Below, piece by piece: positions 16,923 to 25,439 of a stretch of DNA of 64,000 nucleotides. The stretch is from NCBI GenBank assembly GCA_050183765.1, contig JBFXAZ010000004.1, forward strand, positions 37,650-101,649, in the 5' to 3' direction. This DNA is from JAFAZJ01 sp050183765. GTDB lineage: Bacteria; Pseudomonadota; Alphaproteobacteria; Reyranellales; Reyranellaceae. Numbering within the stretch: the stretch's first letter is position 1; every line of letters starts with the position of its first letter. Both the position numbers and the translations under genes were made by a program. The notes below the pieces were generated by a model. It worked only from the letters and a program-made list of their open reading frames with translations. It had not been told where the DNA came from and ran no database searches.

Positions 16923-16929
16923 GGCGCCC

Positions 16930-17898
16930 TCAGTTCAGGGCCTGCCACAGCGTCGAGCGCACTTCGCCGAACTCGCGCTTCAACCGCGTCCAGCTTTCGC
17001 CGCCGTCGGTCGAGCGAAAGATCTGGCCGAGGTTGCTGCAGACGAAGATCAGCTTGGGATCCGACTTGTTGGTCGCCACCGTCCACGGGGTCGAGTTCAG
17101 GTCGCCCGGCAAACCGGCGTCCTCCCAATGCTGGCCATGATCGCGGCTGCGCAGCAGGCGGCCGGTCGAGCCCGGCGGGCCGTTGCCGTTGGTCAGGAAC
17201 ACCGTGGCATCGTCGTCGGCGCGCGGCACGATGGTGCGCGTGTACTGCCACGTCGACGGCAGCGCCTGGAACTGCCAGGTCTTGCCCTCGTCGCGGCTGA
17301 CATGCAGGCCCTTGTTGGTGGTGGCGTAGATCAGCTTGGAGCCGTTGCGCACCACGGCGACGCCGTGGATGTCCTCCGACAGCAGGCCGTCGCCGACCTT
17401 CTTCCAGGTGCGGCCGCGGTCGTCGGAGCGATGCACGCCGTCGATCTCGACGCTGGCCCAGATCACGTTGGCGTCGACCGGATCGAACAGGATCTGCGTC
17501 ACCCGGGGATTGCCGACGAAGATGCAGGACTCGGCGAAGGCGGATTGCGCGCGGTTCCACGTGCCGCCGCCGTCGCTCGACCAGTACAGGCCGGCGGGAT
17601 GCGTGCCGGCGACCAGGAAGTCGGGATCGTCGGGGGCCTGGACCAGCGACCAGACATGCATCTGGTCGAGCTGCGAGGGCAGATGCGTCCAGTGCTTCTC
17701 GCTCTCGCGCCAGCGATAGACGCCCATGTCGGTGCCGGCCAGCACCTCGCCCGGCCGCTGGGGATGCGCCGTCATCGACCAGACGCGGCACTCCAGGTAA
17801 AGGCCGGATTCGATGTAGGGCCGCGTCCAGGTCTCGCCCAGGTCGCGGCTGAACCACACCGACATGCCCGAGGTCCCGACGCACAGAAGCGTGGACAT
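16930..17898 (-). CDS. Asp-box (BNR) beta-propeller protein
   Basis: 322 residues with about six sialidase-type Asp boxes of the form S-x-D-x-G-x-x-W (SRDLGETW, SSDGGGTW, SDDRGRTW, SRDEGKTW, SRDHGQHW, STDGGESW), so a seven-bladed-type propeller similar to YCF48/sortilin-like glycosyl-hydrolase annotations. The start at 17898 is fixed by a strong GGGAGGAACACC in front of the ATG; the frame remains open 22 codons upstream but that part lies in a palindromic repeat. There is no signal peptide, so it is likely cytosolic. It lacks obvious sialidase catalytic residues, so an enzymatic role is not supported. Confidence 0.8.
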   Translation of the reverse strand: MSTLLCVGTSGMSVWFSRDLGETWTRPYIESGLYLECRVWSMTAHPQRPGEVLAGTDMGVYRWRESEKHWTHLPSQLDQMHVWSLVQAPDDPDFLVAGTHPAGLYWSSDGGGTWNRAQSAFAESCIFVGNPRVTQILFDPVDANVIWASVEIDGVHRSDDRGRTWKKVGDGLLSEDIHGVAVVRNGSKLIYATTNKGLHVSRDEGKTWQFQALPSTWQYTRTIVPRADDDATVFLTNGNGPPGSTGRLLRSRDHGQHWEDAGLPGDLNSTPWTVATNKSDPKLIFVCSNLGQIFRSTDGGESWTRLKREFGEVRSTLWQALN

Positions 17899-17915
17899 GG
17901 TGTTCCTCCCGTTGG

Positions 17916-18021
17916 CTGTCGTCCTGAGCGAAGCGAAGGACCTGGCGATCGTGCAGCCTGACACGGCGTTGCTGTCTGGCCGCGATACCGCGAGGTCCTT
18001 CGCTGGCGCTCAAGACGACGG
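17916..18021. repeat. Interspersed palindromic repeat (TGTCGTCCTGAGCGAAGCG type)
   Basis: Inverted repeat of about 100 bases between two minus-strand genes. The arms match TCGTCCTGAGCGAAGCGAAGG and its near complement (CCTTCGCTGGCGCTCAAGA), with about 60 bases between. Same family as the copy at 11155-11258. Confidence 0.7.
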
Positions 18022-18026
18022 ATGGC

Positions 18027-18977
18027 TTACGCGCTGGCCTTGTCGAGCTGCTCGACCGAAGCGGCGTCGAGCTTGATCGTCGCGGCCTTCATGATTTCAT
18101 CGAGCTGCTCGGGCGAGGTGGCGCTGGCGATCGGCGCGGCCACGGTGGGCTTGGCCATCAGCCAGGCCAGCGCGACCTGCGCCTGCGTCGCGGAGACCCG
18201 CTTGGCCACGTCGTCCAATGCCGCCAGCACCTTCATGCCCTTCTCGTTGAGATAGGGCTTCACGCGCGAGCTGCGCGCCGCGCTCTTGCCGAGATCGGCC
18301 TCCGAGCGGTACTTGCCGCTGAGGAAGCCGCTGGCCAGCGAGTAGTAGCCGATGCAGCTCACGCTCTCGGCACGGCACAGCGTCTCGAGCTCGCCCTCGT
18401 AGCTGCCGCGCTCCATCAGGCTGTAGTTGGGCTGGATGGTCTGGTAGCGCGGATAGCCGTGCTTGGCGCTGGCCTCGAGCGAGGCCTTCAGGCGCGGCGC
18501 CTCGAAATTCGACGCGCCGATCTCGCGTACCTTGCCGGCCTTCACCAGCTTGCCGTAGGCCTCCAGGGTCTCCTCGACCGGCGTGTCGGGATCGTCGCGG
18601 TGCGACTGGTAGAGGTCGATGTAGTCGGTCTTCAGTCGCTTCAGCGAATCCTCGACGGCGGTCGCCATGTAGGCCGCGCTCAGGCCCTTCTTGTCCGGCG
18701 CCATCGGGATGCCGAGCTTGGTGGCGATCACCACCTTGTCGCGCCCGCCGCGCTTGGCGAGCCACTCGCCGATGATGGTCTCGGACTCGCCGCCTTTGTG
18801 GCCCGGCACCCAGATCGAGTAGACGTCGGCGGTGTCGATTAGGTTGAAGCCGGAATCGACGAACTGATCGAGCAGCTTCAGCGACATGTCCTTGTCGGCC
18901 GACCAGCCGAAGACATTGCCGCCGAACGCCAGCGGCGCGACCTTGATGTTGGACTTGCCCAGAGCACGCTGTTCCAT
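18027..18977 (-). CDS. Aldo/keto reductase
   Basis: NADPH-dependent TIM-barrel oxidoreductase of 316 residues. The catalytic tetrad region is recognisable: Asp and Tyr in LIDTADVYSIW, Lys in VVIATKLG and His in YQSHRDDPDTP. The C-terminal cofactor-binding stretch is present. Start at 18977 because CAGGAGGAACCG precedes the ATG; the open frame before it runs into a palindromic element. Substrate not predictable; probably general carbonyl reduction. Confidence 0.92.
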   Translation of the reverse strand: MEQRALGKSNIKVAPLAFGGNVFGWSADKDMSLKLLDQFVDSGFNLIDTADVYSIWVPGHKGGESETIIGEWLAKRGGRDKVVIATKLGIPMAPDKKGLSAAYMATAVEDSLKRLKTDYIDLYQSHRDDPDTPVEETLEAYGKLVKAGKVREIGASNFEAPRLKASLEASAKHGYPRYQTIQPNYSLMERGSYEGELETLCRAESVSCIGYYSLASGFLSGKYRSEADLGKSAARSSRVKPYLNEKGMKVLAALDDVAKRVSATQAQVALAWLMAKPTVAAPIASATSPEQLDEIMKAATIKLDAASVEQLDKASA

Positions 18978-18997
18978 CGGTTCCTCCTGTTGTCTCT

Positions 18998-19160
18998 TCC
19001 CTTCTCCCCGCGGAGGCGGGGAGTAGGTGCCATAAGGGCGGATGAGGGGCATCCCTGCTGTACGACAAGGATCGTCGTATTTTAAACACAGCGAAGCCCC
19101 TCATCCGCCTCGCTGTCGCTCGGCACCTTCTCCCCGCCTTCGCGGGGAGGAGGGCATTAC
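18998..19160. repeat. Composite palindromic element (CTTCTCCCCGC / CCCCTCATCCGCC type)
   Basis: Intergenic mosaic: a CTCCCCGCGGAGGCGGGGAG hairpin, then GGCGGATGAGGGGC, a central spacer with a small hairpin (ACGACAAGGATCGTCGT), then CCCCTCATCCGCC and a mirrored CTTCTCCCCGCCTTCGCGGGG hairpin. This nested symmetry is typical of RIME/REP-like mosaics in alphaproteobacteria. Confidence 0.75.
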
Positions 19161-19945
19161 CGCGGCCAGGCGCGCACTGCCGTCAGGCCGCCGTCGATCG
19201 GCAGCAGAATACCCGTCACCCAGCGCGATTCGTCACTGGCGAGATACACCGCCCCGTAGGCGATGTCCCATGCCGTGCCCTCGACCTGCATCGGCACCAT
19301 CCTGCGCCGCCGCTCGCGTGCCTCGGCGCCGAGATGCGCCACCATCGGCGTGTGCACCGAGCCGACGATCAGGCAATTGCAGCGCACGTTCTTCGTGGCG
19401 TAGTCGGCGGCGATCGACATGGTCATGCCGTGCAGGCCGGCCTTGGCCGTCGCATAGGCCACCGCGCCGGCACTGCCCGACAGGCCCACCGCGCCGGCGA
19501 TCGACGAGACCATGATGATCGAGCCGCCGCCGCCCGCCAGCATCTTGGGGATCGCGTACTTGCAGCACACCATCGAGCTGGTGAGGTTGGTCTGCAGCAC
19601 GCGGTTCCAGTCCTCCATCGACACGGTCTCGGGCGTGCCCGGACCGCCGACGCCGACATTGTTGTGCAGGATGTCGAGGCGGCCGTAGCGGTCGACGGCG
19701 AAATCGGCCATCTCGCTGGCGGTCTCCGGCTGGGTGACGTCGCCGGCGAAGATCGCCGCCTCGCCGCCTTCGCCGACGATCTGCTTGGCCAGGGCTTCGG
19801 CGCGCTCGGCGCTGCGGTTGACCAGCACGACCTTGGCGCCCTCGCGCGCGAACATGATCGCGGTGGCCATGCCGTTGCCCACGCCCTCGCCGCGCGGCGC
19901 CGCGCCCGTCACGACCGCGACCTTGCCCGCCAAACGACCCGCCAT
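19157..19945 (-). CDS. SDR-family oxidoreductase
   Basis: Classical short-chain dehydrogenase of 262 residues. The N-terminal cofactor loop is the unusual TGAAPRGEGVGNG, the type seen in SDRs where TGxxxGxG has an insert. The ILHNNVGVGG segment, catalytic Ser in MVSSIAGAVG, YATAKAG (Y-x-x-x-K) and a C-terminal SRWVTGILLPIDGG follow. Start at 19945 with GGGGGAGAAGCGC before the ATG. It closely resembles the SDR at 62125-62970, which shares the same loop style and the VNNVGVGG/NIASVAG pattern, so the two are probably paralogues. Substrate unknown. Confidence 0.92.
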   Translation of the reverse strand: MAGRLAGKVAVVTGAAPRGEGVGNGMATAIMFAREGAKVVLVNRSAERAEALAKQIVGEGGEAAIFAGDVTQPETASEMADFAVDRYGRLDILHNNVGVGGPGTPETVSMEDWNRVLQTNLTSSMVCCKYAIPKMLAGGGGSIIMVSSIAGAVGLSGSAGAVAYATAKAGLHGMTMSIAADYATKNVRCNCLIVGSVHTPMVAHLGAEARERRRRMVPMQVEGTAWDIAYGAVYLASDESRWVTGILLPIDGGLTAVRAWPR

Positions 19946-20000
19946 GCGCTTCTCTCCCCCTGCGCCCAGCACCAGAGCGCTTTTCGGTCACGTGTCTATA

Positions 20001-20069
20001 CTGTCATTCCGAGCGAAGCGAGGAATCCAGGCAGCTTCACTGGATTCCTCGCTTCGCTCGGAATGACAG
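20001..20069. repeat. Perfect 29-bp inverted repeat, palindromic repeat family
   Basis: Exact 29-base arms (beginning CTGTCATTCCGAGCGAAGCG) separated by 11 bases, between divergent genes. It is the best-preserved member of the family and would form a very stable cruciform or RNA hairpin. Confidence 0.9.
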
Positions 20070-20139
20070 AGTGATTCCGTCCGCGCGAAATCCGCTCTAG
20101 GCTCAGCTCTCCCCGGAAACCTCGCGCGTCCTGTCCGCC

Positions 20140-20964
20140 ATGTCCACCACCGCCCACGCATCCCGCGCCGTCGCCGTCGCAGGCCTCGGCACCATCGGCC
20201 TCAAGGTCGCCCGCACCCTCGACCAGGGGATTCCCGGCCTTCACCTGAGCGCCGTCGCCGGCCGCGACCGCGACAAGACGACCAAGGCCGTCGCCGGCTT
20301 CACGACGGTGCCCAAGGTTCTGGACAGCGGCGAGCTGGCGCAGCACGCCGACATCATCGTCGATTGCGCGCCGTCGGCCGCGTTCTCGGCGCTGGGCGAT
20401 TCGGTGATCGGCGCCGGCAAGATCCTGATGACGGTCAACGCCGGCGCCCTGCTGCGCCGCATGGACCTCGTCGACAAAGCCCGCCAGAGCGGCGGCCAGG
20501 TGATCGTGCCCACCGGCGGCCTGCTGGGCTTCGACGCCGTGCGCGCCATCGCCGAGGGCAAGATCACGCGCGTCACCATGATCACGCGCAAGCCGCCCAA
20601 CGGGCTCGACGGCGCGCCCTATCTCGTCGAGCGCGGGATTTCGCTCAAGGGCCTCAACGAACCCAAGCTGGTCTTCAAGGGCAACGCCACCGAGGGCGCC
20701 AAGGGCTTCCCGGCCAACGTCAACGTCGCCGCCGCGCTGGGTCTCGCCGGCATCGGGCCGGACAATACGACCCTGGAGATCTGGGCCGATCCCACCGTCG
20801 AACGCAACACCCACACCATCGAGGTCGAAGGCGACAGCGCGCGGCTGACGATGAAGATCGAGAACGTGCCGAGCCTGGAGAACCCGAGGACCGGCAAGAT
20901 TGTGGCGCCCAGCGTCATCGCCTGCCTGCGCGGCATGACCGCGCCGCTGCGCGTGGGGACATGA
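20140..20964 (+). CDS. Aspartate dehydrogenase (DUF108/NadX family)
   Basis: NAD(P)-dependent enzyme of 274 residues that oxidises L-aspartate to iminoaspartate. It has an N-terminal Rossmann motif GLGTIG (residues 16-21), a cofactor segment around IIVDCAPSAAF, the family segment VPTGGLLGFDAVRA and the C-terminal domain with EIWADPTVERNTHTI, which is characteristic of DUF108 proteins. In thermophiles and pseudomonads it feeds NAD synthesis or amino-acid metabolism. There are no nad genes nearby. It is divergent from the SDR at 19945. Confidence 0.82.
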   Translation: MSTTAHASRAVAVAGLGTIGLKVARTLDQGIPGLHLSAVAGRDRDKTTKAVAGFTTVPKVLDSGELAQHADIIVDCAPSAAFSALGDSVIGAGKILMTVNAGALLRRMDLVDKARQSGGQVIVPTGGLLGFDAVRAIAEGKITRVTMITRKPPNGLDGAPYLVERGISLKGLNEPKLVFKGNATEGAKGFPANVNVAAALGLAGIGPDNTTLEIWADPTVERNTHTIEVEGDSARLTMKIENVPSLENPRTGKIVAPSVIACLRGMTAPLRVGT

Positions 20965-20965
20965 T

Positions 20966-21817
20966 TCAGGAGCGTCGGCGCTGCCCCGACTTCTTCCAGG
21001 GCTGCGTGATCAACACCACGAGCACCGTGACCAGCAGCGGAAGGATCGCGACGGCGAGTCCCAATACCATGAGGAGTTCGGGCAACTCGCCCGTCATCCC
21101 GCGCGCTTTGAGCAGCCATCCGACACCGCTCGCCGCCAGGCACGCGAGAAACAGGCCGACACCCCAGCCGATGACCAGTCCCGGCCGGCGATAGGCAAGG
21201 CCCGGCCTGAACTGGGGAACGGCAGACTTGAAATGGTGGAAGACGCGCACGCCTGCTTCCCGCGCAGAGGGCGGCACCGGCACGCGCAGGCTGAACCGCT
21301 TGGCCCCGCCATACCGGCCCCCTGGATAGAGGAGCGCGAACTCCAGGCATTCGGGGTCGGCCGGCGCGGGCAGCCATCCGACCCCGCGCAGCTCGGGCAG
21401 GCCGCGAAATCTCAACGTGTGATACGAGCCGTCCACGATGAGCTGCGTGCGGCCAACGATCACGTCGACGCCCTCCTTCGGTGTGGACTCCCGGATCCCC
21501 AATTCGTTCGCCAGCGCCGGATGCTGCGCGGCGCGGCTTGCGTCGAAGGCGCGGAAGCGATCCCATTCATCCGGCGTGACGTGCCAGCGGGCAATCACGC
21601 CGCGGCCGGACATCAGCCGGTCGTGGCCGATCGCGGCAAACACCGACATGAGGCCACCGACCAGGCTGAACATCACGAAGGCGCCGCCGATCGACGCGAT
21701 CAATATGCTCGGCAGCTCGCCGATCCAGTCGGAACTGAAAGCAGCCGCCAGCGCGACACTGCCTCCGCCGAGACCAACGGCCAGCCATTGACCAAGCTTG
21801 CGGCGTGGATTGCGCAT
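20966..21817 (-). CDS. Uncharacterised membrane protein with four TM helices
   Basis: 283 residues, not recognised. Two hydrophobic segments near the N-terminus (about 10-28 and 33-62, WLAVGLGGGSVALAAAF and SILIASIGGAFVMFSLV) and two near the C-terminus (about 210-232 and 244-270) enclose a soluble domain of about 140 residues that is rich in beta structure and resembles the DUF3592-type layout. A basic tail (KKSGQRRRS) ends it. It runs convergent with the aspartate dehydrogenase (1-base gap) and lies downstream of the VWA/MoxR pair in the same direction, so it may be part of that unit. Confidence 0.7.
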   Translation of the reverse strand: MRNPRRKLGQWLAVGLGGGSVALAAAFSSDWIGELPSILIASIGGAFVMFSLVGGLMSVFAAIGHDRLMSGRGVIARWHVTPDEWDRFRAFDASRAAQHPALANELGIRESTPKEGVDVIVGRTQLIVDGSYHTLRFRGLPELRGVGWLPAPADPECLEFALLYPGGRYGGAKRFSLRVPVPPSAREAGVRVFHHFKSAVPQFRPGLAYRRPGLVIGWGVGLFLACLAASGVGWLLKARGMTGELPELLMVLGLAVAILPLLVTVLVVLITQPWKKSGQRRRS

Positions 21818-21850
21818 GAGGCAGAGGCCAGCGGGACGCTGGCGCTCTGA

Positions 21851-23029
21851 CTAGCGCCGCAACTCCTTCATCGCGCCCTCGATCCCACCGAGCGTCAGCG
21901 GGAACATCCGGTCGCCCATCAGCTGCTTCAGCAGCTGGATCGACGGCGTGTACTGCCAGTGGCGTTCGGGCACCGGGTTGAGCCACACCGCGCTGGAATA
22001 GGTGTCGGTGAAGCGCTGCATCCAGACCTGGCCGGCTTCCTCGTTCCAGTGCTCGACCGAGCCGCCGGGATAGACGATCTCGTAGGGGCTCATCGAGCCG
22101 TCGCCGACGAAGATCACCTTGTAGTCCGACGGATAGGTGTGCAGCACCTGCGAGGTCGGCGTCGTGTCGGTGTGGCGCCGGCGGTTGTCCTTCCACAGCT
22201 TCTCGTACAGGCAGGTGTGGAAATAGAAGAACTCGAGGTGCTTGAACTCGGTGCGCGCCGCCGAGAACAGCTCCTCGCAGACGCGGATGTGGGCGTCCAT
22301 CGAGCCGCCGATGTCGAACAGCTCCAGCACCTTGATCTTGTTCTTGCGCTCCGGGACCATCTTGATGTCGAGCCAGCCGGCGTTGCGCGCGGTGCTGCGG
22401 ATCGTGTCGTCGAGGTCGAGCTCGGTCTCCAGGCCCTCGCGGGTGAACTTGCGCAGGCGGCGCAGCGCGATCTTGATGTTGCGCGTGCCCAGCTCGACGG
22501 TGTCGTCGAGGTTCTTGTACTCGCGCTTGTCCCAGACCTTCACCGCGCGGCCCTCGCGGTGCTTGTCCTGGCCGATGCGCACGCCCTCGGGATTGAAGCC
22601 GTAGGCGCCGAACGGCGAAGTGCCGGCGGTGCCGATCCACTTGCTGCCGCCCTGGTGGCGCTTCTGCTGCTCCTCGAGACGCTTCTTCAGCGTCTCCATC
22701 AGCTTCTCCCAGCCGCCCAGCGCCTCGATCTGCTGCTTCTCCTCCTCGGTCAGCAGCTTCTCGGCCAGCTTGCGCAGCCACTCCTCCGGGATCTCCGCCG
22801 TGGCGGCGTCGGCGGCCTTCTCGAGGCCCTTGAAGACGTGGCCGAAGACGCGGTCGAACTTGTCGATGTTGCGCTCGTCCTTCACCATGATCGAGCGGCT
22901 GAGATAGTAGAAATCGTCGACGCTGTAGTCGGCGAGATGGGCGTCCATCGCCTCGAGCAGCGCCAGGTACTCCTTGATGGAGACCGGCACCTTGGCGTTC
23001 TTCAGCTCGAGAAAGAAGTTGGTGAACAT
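21851..23029 (-). CDS. VWA-domain protein (CoxE-like), MoxR partner
   Basis: 392 residues. The N-terminal half is helical and charged, with a coiled-coil-like stretch around 84-125. The C-terminal VWA domain starts near residue 230; its MIDAS motif is D239-I-G-G-S243, a DxGxS variant of the usual DxSxS. Proteins of this type work with MoxR AAA ATPases in metal-cofactor insertion or protein maturation (as CoxE/NorD/CbbO-type VWA proteins do). The moxR gene lies just upstream. The client enzyme is not evident here. Confidence 0.88.
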   Translation of the reverse strand: MFTNFFLELKNAKVPVSIKEYLALLEAMDAHLADYSVDDFYYLSRSIMVKDERNIDKFDRVFGHVFKGLEKAADAATAEIPEEWLRKLAEKLLTEEEKQQIEALGGWEKLMETLKKRLEEQQKRHQGGSKWIGTAGTSPFGAYGFNPEGVRIGQDKHREGRAVKVWDKREYKNLDDTVELGTRNIKIALRRLRKFTREGLETELDLDDTIRSTARNAGWLDIKMVPERKNKIKVLELFDIGGSMDAHIRVCEELFSAARTEFKHLEFFYFHTCLYEKLWKDNRRRHTDTTPTSQVLHTYPSDYKVIFVGDGSMSPYEIVYPGGSVEHWNEEAGQVWMQRFTDTYSSAVWLNPVPERHWQYTPSIQLLKQLMGDRMFPLTLGGIEGAMKELRR

Positions 23030-23057
23030 CGCCGGCCTCCGCCGTCTTAACCGCTAC

Positions 23058-23112
23058 CTGTCATGTCGAGCGCAGCGAGACATCCAGATCCTTCGCTGCG
23101 CTCAGGATGACG
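23058..23112. repeat. Interspersed palindromic repeat (CTGTCATGTCGAGCGCAGCG type)
   Basis: Short member of the repeat family between the moxR and VWA genes; the arms are TCGAGCGCAGCGAGACATCC and a near complement (TTCGCTGCGCTCAGGATGA), with almost no spacer. Confidence 0.75.
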
Positions 23113-23117
23113 GGAAA

Positions 23118-23963
23118 TCAGGTCTTCTCGCGCCGCGCCATGAAGGCGAGCCGTTCGAAGAGGTGCACGTCCTGCTCGTTCTTCAGGAGCGCGCCGTGCA
23201 GCGGCGGGATCAGCTTGGAGCTGTCCTTGCTGCGCAGCGCGTCGGGCGGGATGTCCTCGACCATCAGGAGCTTCAGCCAGTCGAGCAGCTCCGAGGTCGA
23301 GGGCTTCTTCTTCAGCCCGGGCACGTCGCGGATGTCGTAGAACACCGTCATCGCCTCGCGCACCAGGTTGCGCTGGATGTCGGGGAAGTGGACGTTGATG
23401 ATCTCCTGCATCGTCTCCCGGTCGGGGAAGCGGATGTAGTGGAAGAAGCAGCGGCGCAGGAAGGCGTCGGGTAGCTCCTTCTCGTTGTTCGAGGTGATCA
23501 TCACGATCGGCCGCTGGTGCGCCTTGATCGTCTCCTGCAGCTCGTAGACGAAGAACTCCATGCGATCGAGTTCCTGCAGCAGGTCGTTGGGGAACTCGAT
23601 GTCGGCCTTGTCGATCTCGTCGATCAGCAGCACCGGCCGCGACGTGCCGGTGAAGGCCTCCCACAGCTTGCCGCGCTTGATGTAGTTGCGGATATCCTTG
23701 ACCCGCTCGTCGCCGAGCTGGGAGTCGCGCAGACGGGTGACCGCGTCGTACTCGTACAGGCCCTGCTGCGCCTTGGTGGTCGACTTGATGTGCCACTCGA
23801 TCAGCGGCGCGTTCAGGGCCTTGGAGACCTCGTGCGCCAGCACGGTCTTGCCGGTGCCCGGCTCGCCCTTGATCAGCAGCGGCCGCTGCAGCGCGATGGC
23901 CGCGTTGACCGCGACCCGCAGATCGTCGCTGGCGACGTAATTGTCGGTACCCGTGAACTTCAT
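23118..23963 (-). CDS. MoxR-family AAA+ ATPase
   Basis: 281-residue AAA+ chaperone. Walker A is GEPGTGKT (residues 33-40), Walker B is PVLLIDEIDKAD, sensor 1 is VMITSNNEKELP and the arginine-finger region is in DAFLRRCFFHYIRFP. MoxR proteins remodel and activate partner enzymes with a VWA co-chaperone; here the VWA gene follows 88 bases downstream on the same strand, separated by a palindromic repeat. The ATG lies at 23961-23963. Confidence 0.93.
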   Translation of the reverse strand: MKFTGTDNYVASDDLRVAVNAAIALQRPLLIKGEPGTGKTVLAHEVSKALNAPLIEWHIKSTTKAQQGLYEYDAVTRLRDSQLGDERVKDIRNYIKRGKLWEAFTGTSRPVLLIDEIDKADIEFPNDLLQELDRMEFFVYELQETIKAHQRPIVMITSNNEKELPDAFLRRCFFHYIRFPDRETMQEIINVHFPDIQRNLVREAMTVFYDIRDVPGLKKKPSTSELLDWLKLLMVEDIPPDALRSKDSSKLIPPLHGALLKNEQDVHLFERLAFMARREKT

Positions 23964-24103
23964 GTCAGGTCTTTCCGGATTTCGTCATTTGTTCCCATCG
24001 TTCACGTTAAACGGGGGCTGTCGCACTGACAAGGCAACCCGCCGCCACGCCAGCCCTGCGGCCCGCGCGCATGCGCCGCTGTGCGGAACGGTCTTTGTCC
24101 TAC

Positions 24104-24122
24104 CTTCCCCCTCCGGGGGAAG
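24104..24122. repeat. Short GC hairpin CTTCCCCC-TCC-GGGGGAAG
   Basis: Perfect eight-pair stem with a three-base loop, just past the folC stop codon. The same hairpin core recurs at 38754-38774 and in the 60135-60260 element. It could act as a weak transcript end, but there is no T-run. Confidence 0.7.
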
Positions 24123-24130
24123 ATGAGATC

Positions 24131-25426
24131 CTATCCGTTGGCCTTCAGTACCTCGCCGGCGAGGTAGAGCGAGCCGCAGATCAGGACGCGGAAGGGGCCG
24201 TGCTCGCTGGCCAGCAGGTCCTCGACGGCCGAGGCCACATCATCGGCCGGCAGGCAGCGCAGGCCGACCTCGTCCGCCTTGGCACAGGCCTCGCGCGGCG
24301 TGAAGGCGGCATGGCCGAGGATGGGTACGGCGCGCGCCGAGACGGCATGGCGCGCCAGCGGCCGCAGGAAGCCGGAGGCGTCCTTGGTGGTCATCATGCC
24401 GAAAACGAGGTGCAGCGGCAGCGCCCCCGGCTCGGCCGCCCAGGCGCGCGCCTGCGCGCCCAGCACCAGCCCGCAATCCTCGTTGTGGCCGCCGTCGAGC
24501 CAGACCTCGCCGCCCGGCGGCATCGACTCGGGCAAGGGCCCGCGCAGCAGGCGCTGCAGGCGCGCCGGCCATTCCACGGTCGACAGGCCGCGCCGCACGG
24601 CGTCGTCGCCGATGGCCATGCCGCGCGCGCGCAGGCGTTCGACGCAGGCGATCGCGGTGCCAGCGTTGTCGAACTGGTGCGTGCCGGCGAGGCTGGGCGC
24701 CGGCAGGTCAAGCGACAGCTGCGCGCTCTCGTAGCGGAAGCCGTCGCCCTTCGGCGTTACCTGCCATTCGCGGCCCATGCGGAAGAGCGGCGCGCCCAGC
24801 GCCTCGGCCGTCCGCTCGATCACCCGCGCCGGCGCCTCGCGCTGGCGGCCCACGACCACCGGCGCGCCCGCCTTGATGATGCCGGCCTTCTCGCCGGCGA
24901 TCTTCTCCAGGGTGTCGCCGAGGAAGCCGGTGTGGTCGATGCCGATGGGCGTGATCGCGCTGAGCGCCGGCTGGTCGACGACGTTGGTGGCGTCGAAGCG
25001 GCCGCCGAGGCCGACCTCCAGCACCAGCAGCTCGGCCGGTATCGCGGCGAAGACATCGAGCGCCGCGGCGGTGACGATCTCGAAGAAGGTGATCGGGTCC
25101 TCGCCATTGGCTGCCTCGCAGGCCTCGATCGCCGCTTCAAACGTGTCGTCGTCGATGATCGTGCCGGCCAGGCGGATGCGCTCGTTGAAGCGCACGAGAT
25201 GCGGCGAGGTGTAGACGTGGACGCGATAGCCCGCCGCCTCGGCCATGGCCCGCACATAGGCGCACAGCGAGCCCTTGCCGTTGGTGCCGGCGACATGCAC
25301 GACCGGCGGCAGCCGCTTCTCGGGATTGCCCATGCGGTCGAGCAGGCGCTTGAGCCGCGAGAAGTCGAGGTCGATGACGCGCGGATGGCGCGCCATCAGG
25401 CGTTCGACGAGCGCGTCCGTCGACAC
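24131..25426 (-). CDS. folC: Bifunctional folylpolyglutamate synthase / dihydrofolate synthase
   Basis: Mur-ligase-like ATP enzyme of 431 residues that adds glutamate to dihydropteroate or tetrahydrofolate. The P-loop GTNGKGS is at residues 47-53, the FolC signature LVLEVGLGGRFDATNVV follows near residue 140, and ITPIGIDHTGFLG lies beyond it. Placed 13 bases after accD on the same strand, as in the classical alphaproteobacterial trpFBA-accD-folC order, so it is likely co-transcribed with accD. Confidence 0.95.
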   Translation of the reverse strand: MSTDALVERLMARHPRVIDLDFSRLKRLLDRMGNPEKRLPPVVHVAGTNGKGSLCAYVRAMAEAAGYRVHVYTSPHLVRFNERIRLAGTIIDDDTFEAAIEACEAANGEDPITFFEIVTAAALDVFAAIPAELLVLEVGLGGRFDATNVVDQPALSAITPIGIDHTGFLGDTLEKIAGEKAGIIKAGAPVVVGRQREAPARVIERTAEALGAPLFRMGREWQVTPKGDGFRYESAQLSLDLPAPSLAGTHQFDNAGTAIACVERLRARGMAIGDDAVRRGLSTVEWPARLQRLLRGPLPESMPPGGEVWLDGGHNEDCGLVLGAQARAWAAEPGALPLHLVFGMMTTKDASGFLRPLARHAVSARAVPILGHAAFTPREACAKADEVGLRCLPADDVASAVEDLLASEHGPFRVLICGSLYLAGEVLKANG

Positions 25427-25439
25427 GGGGGTACTCTCT

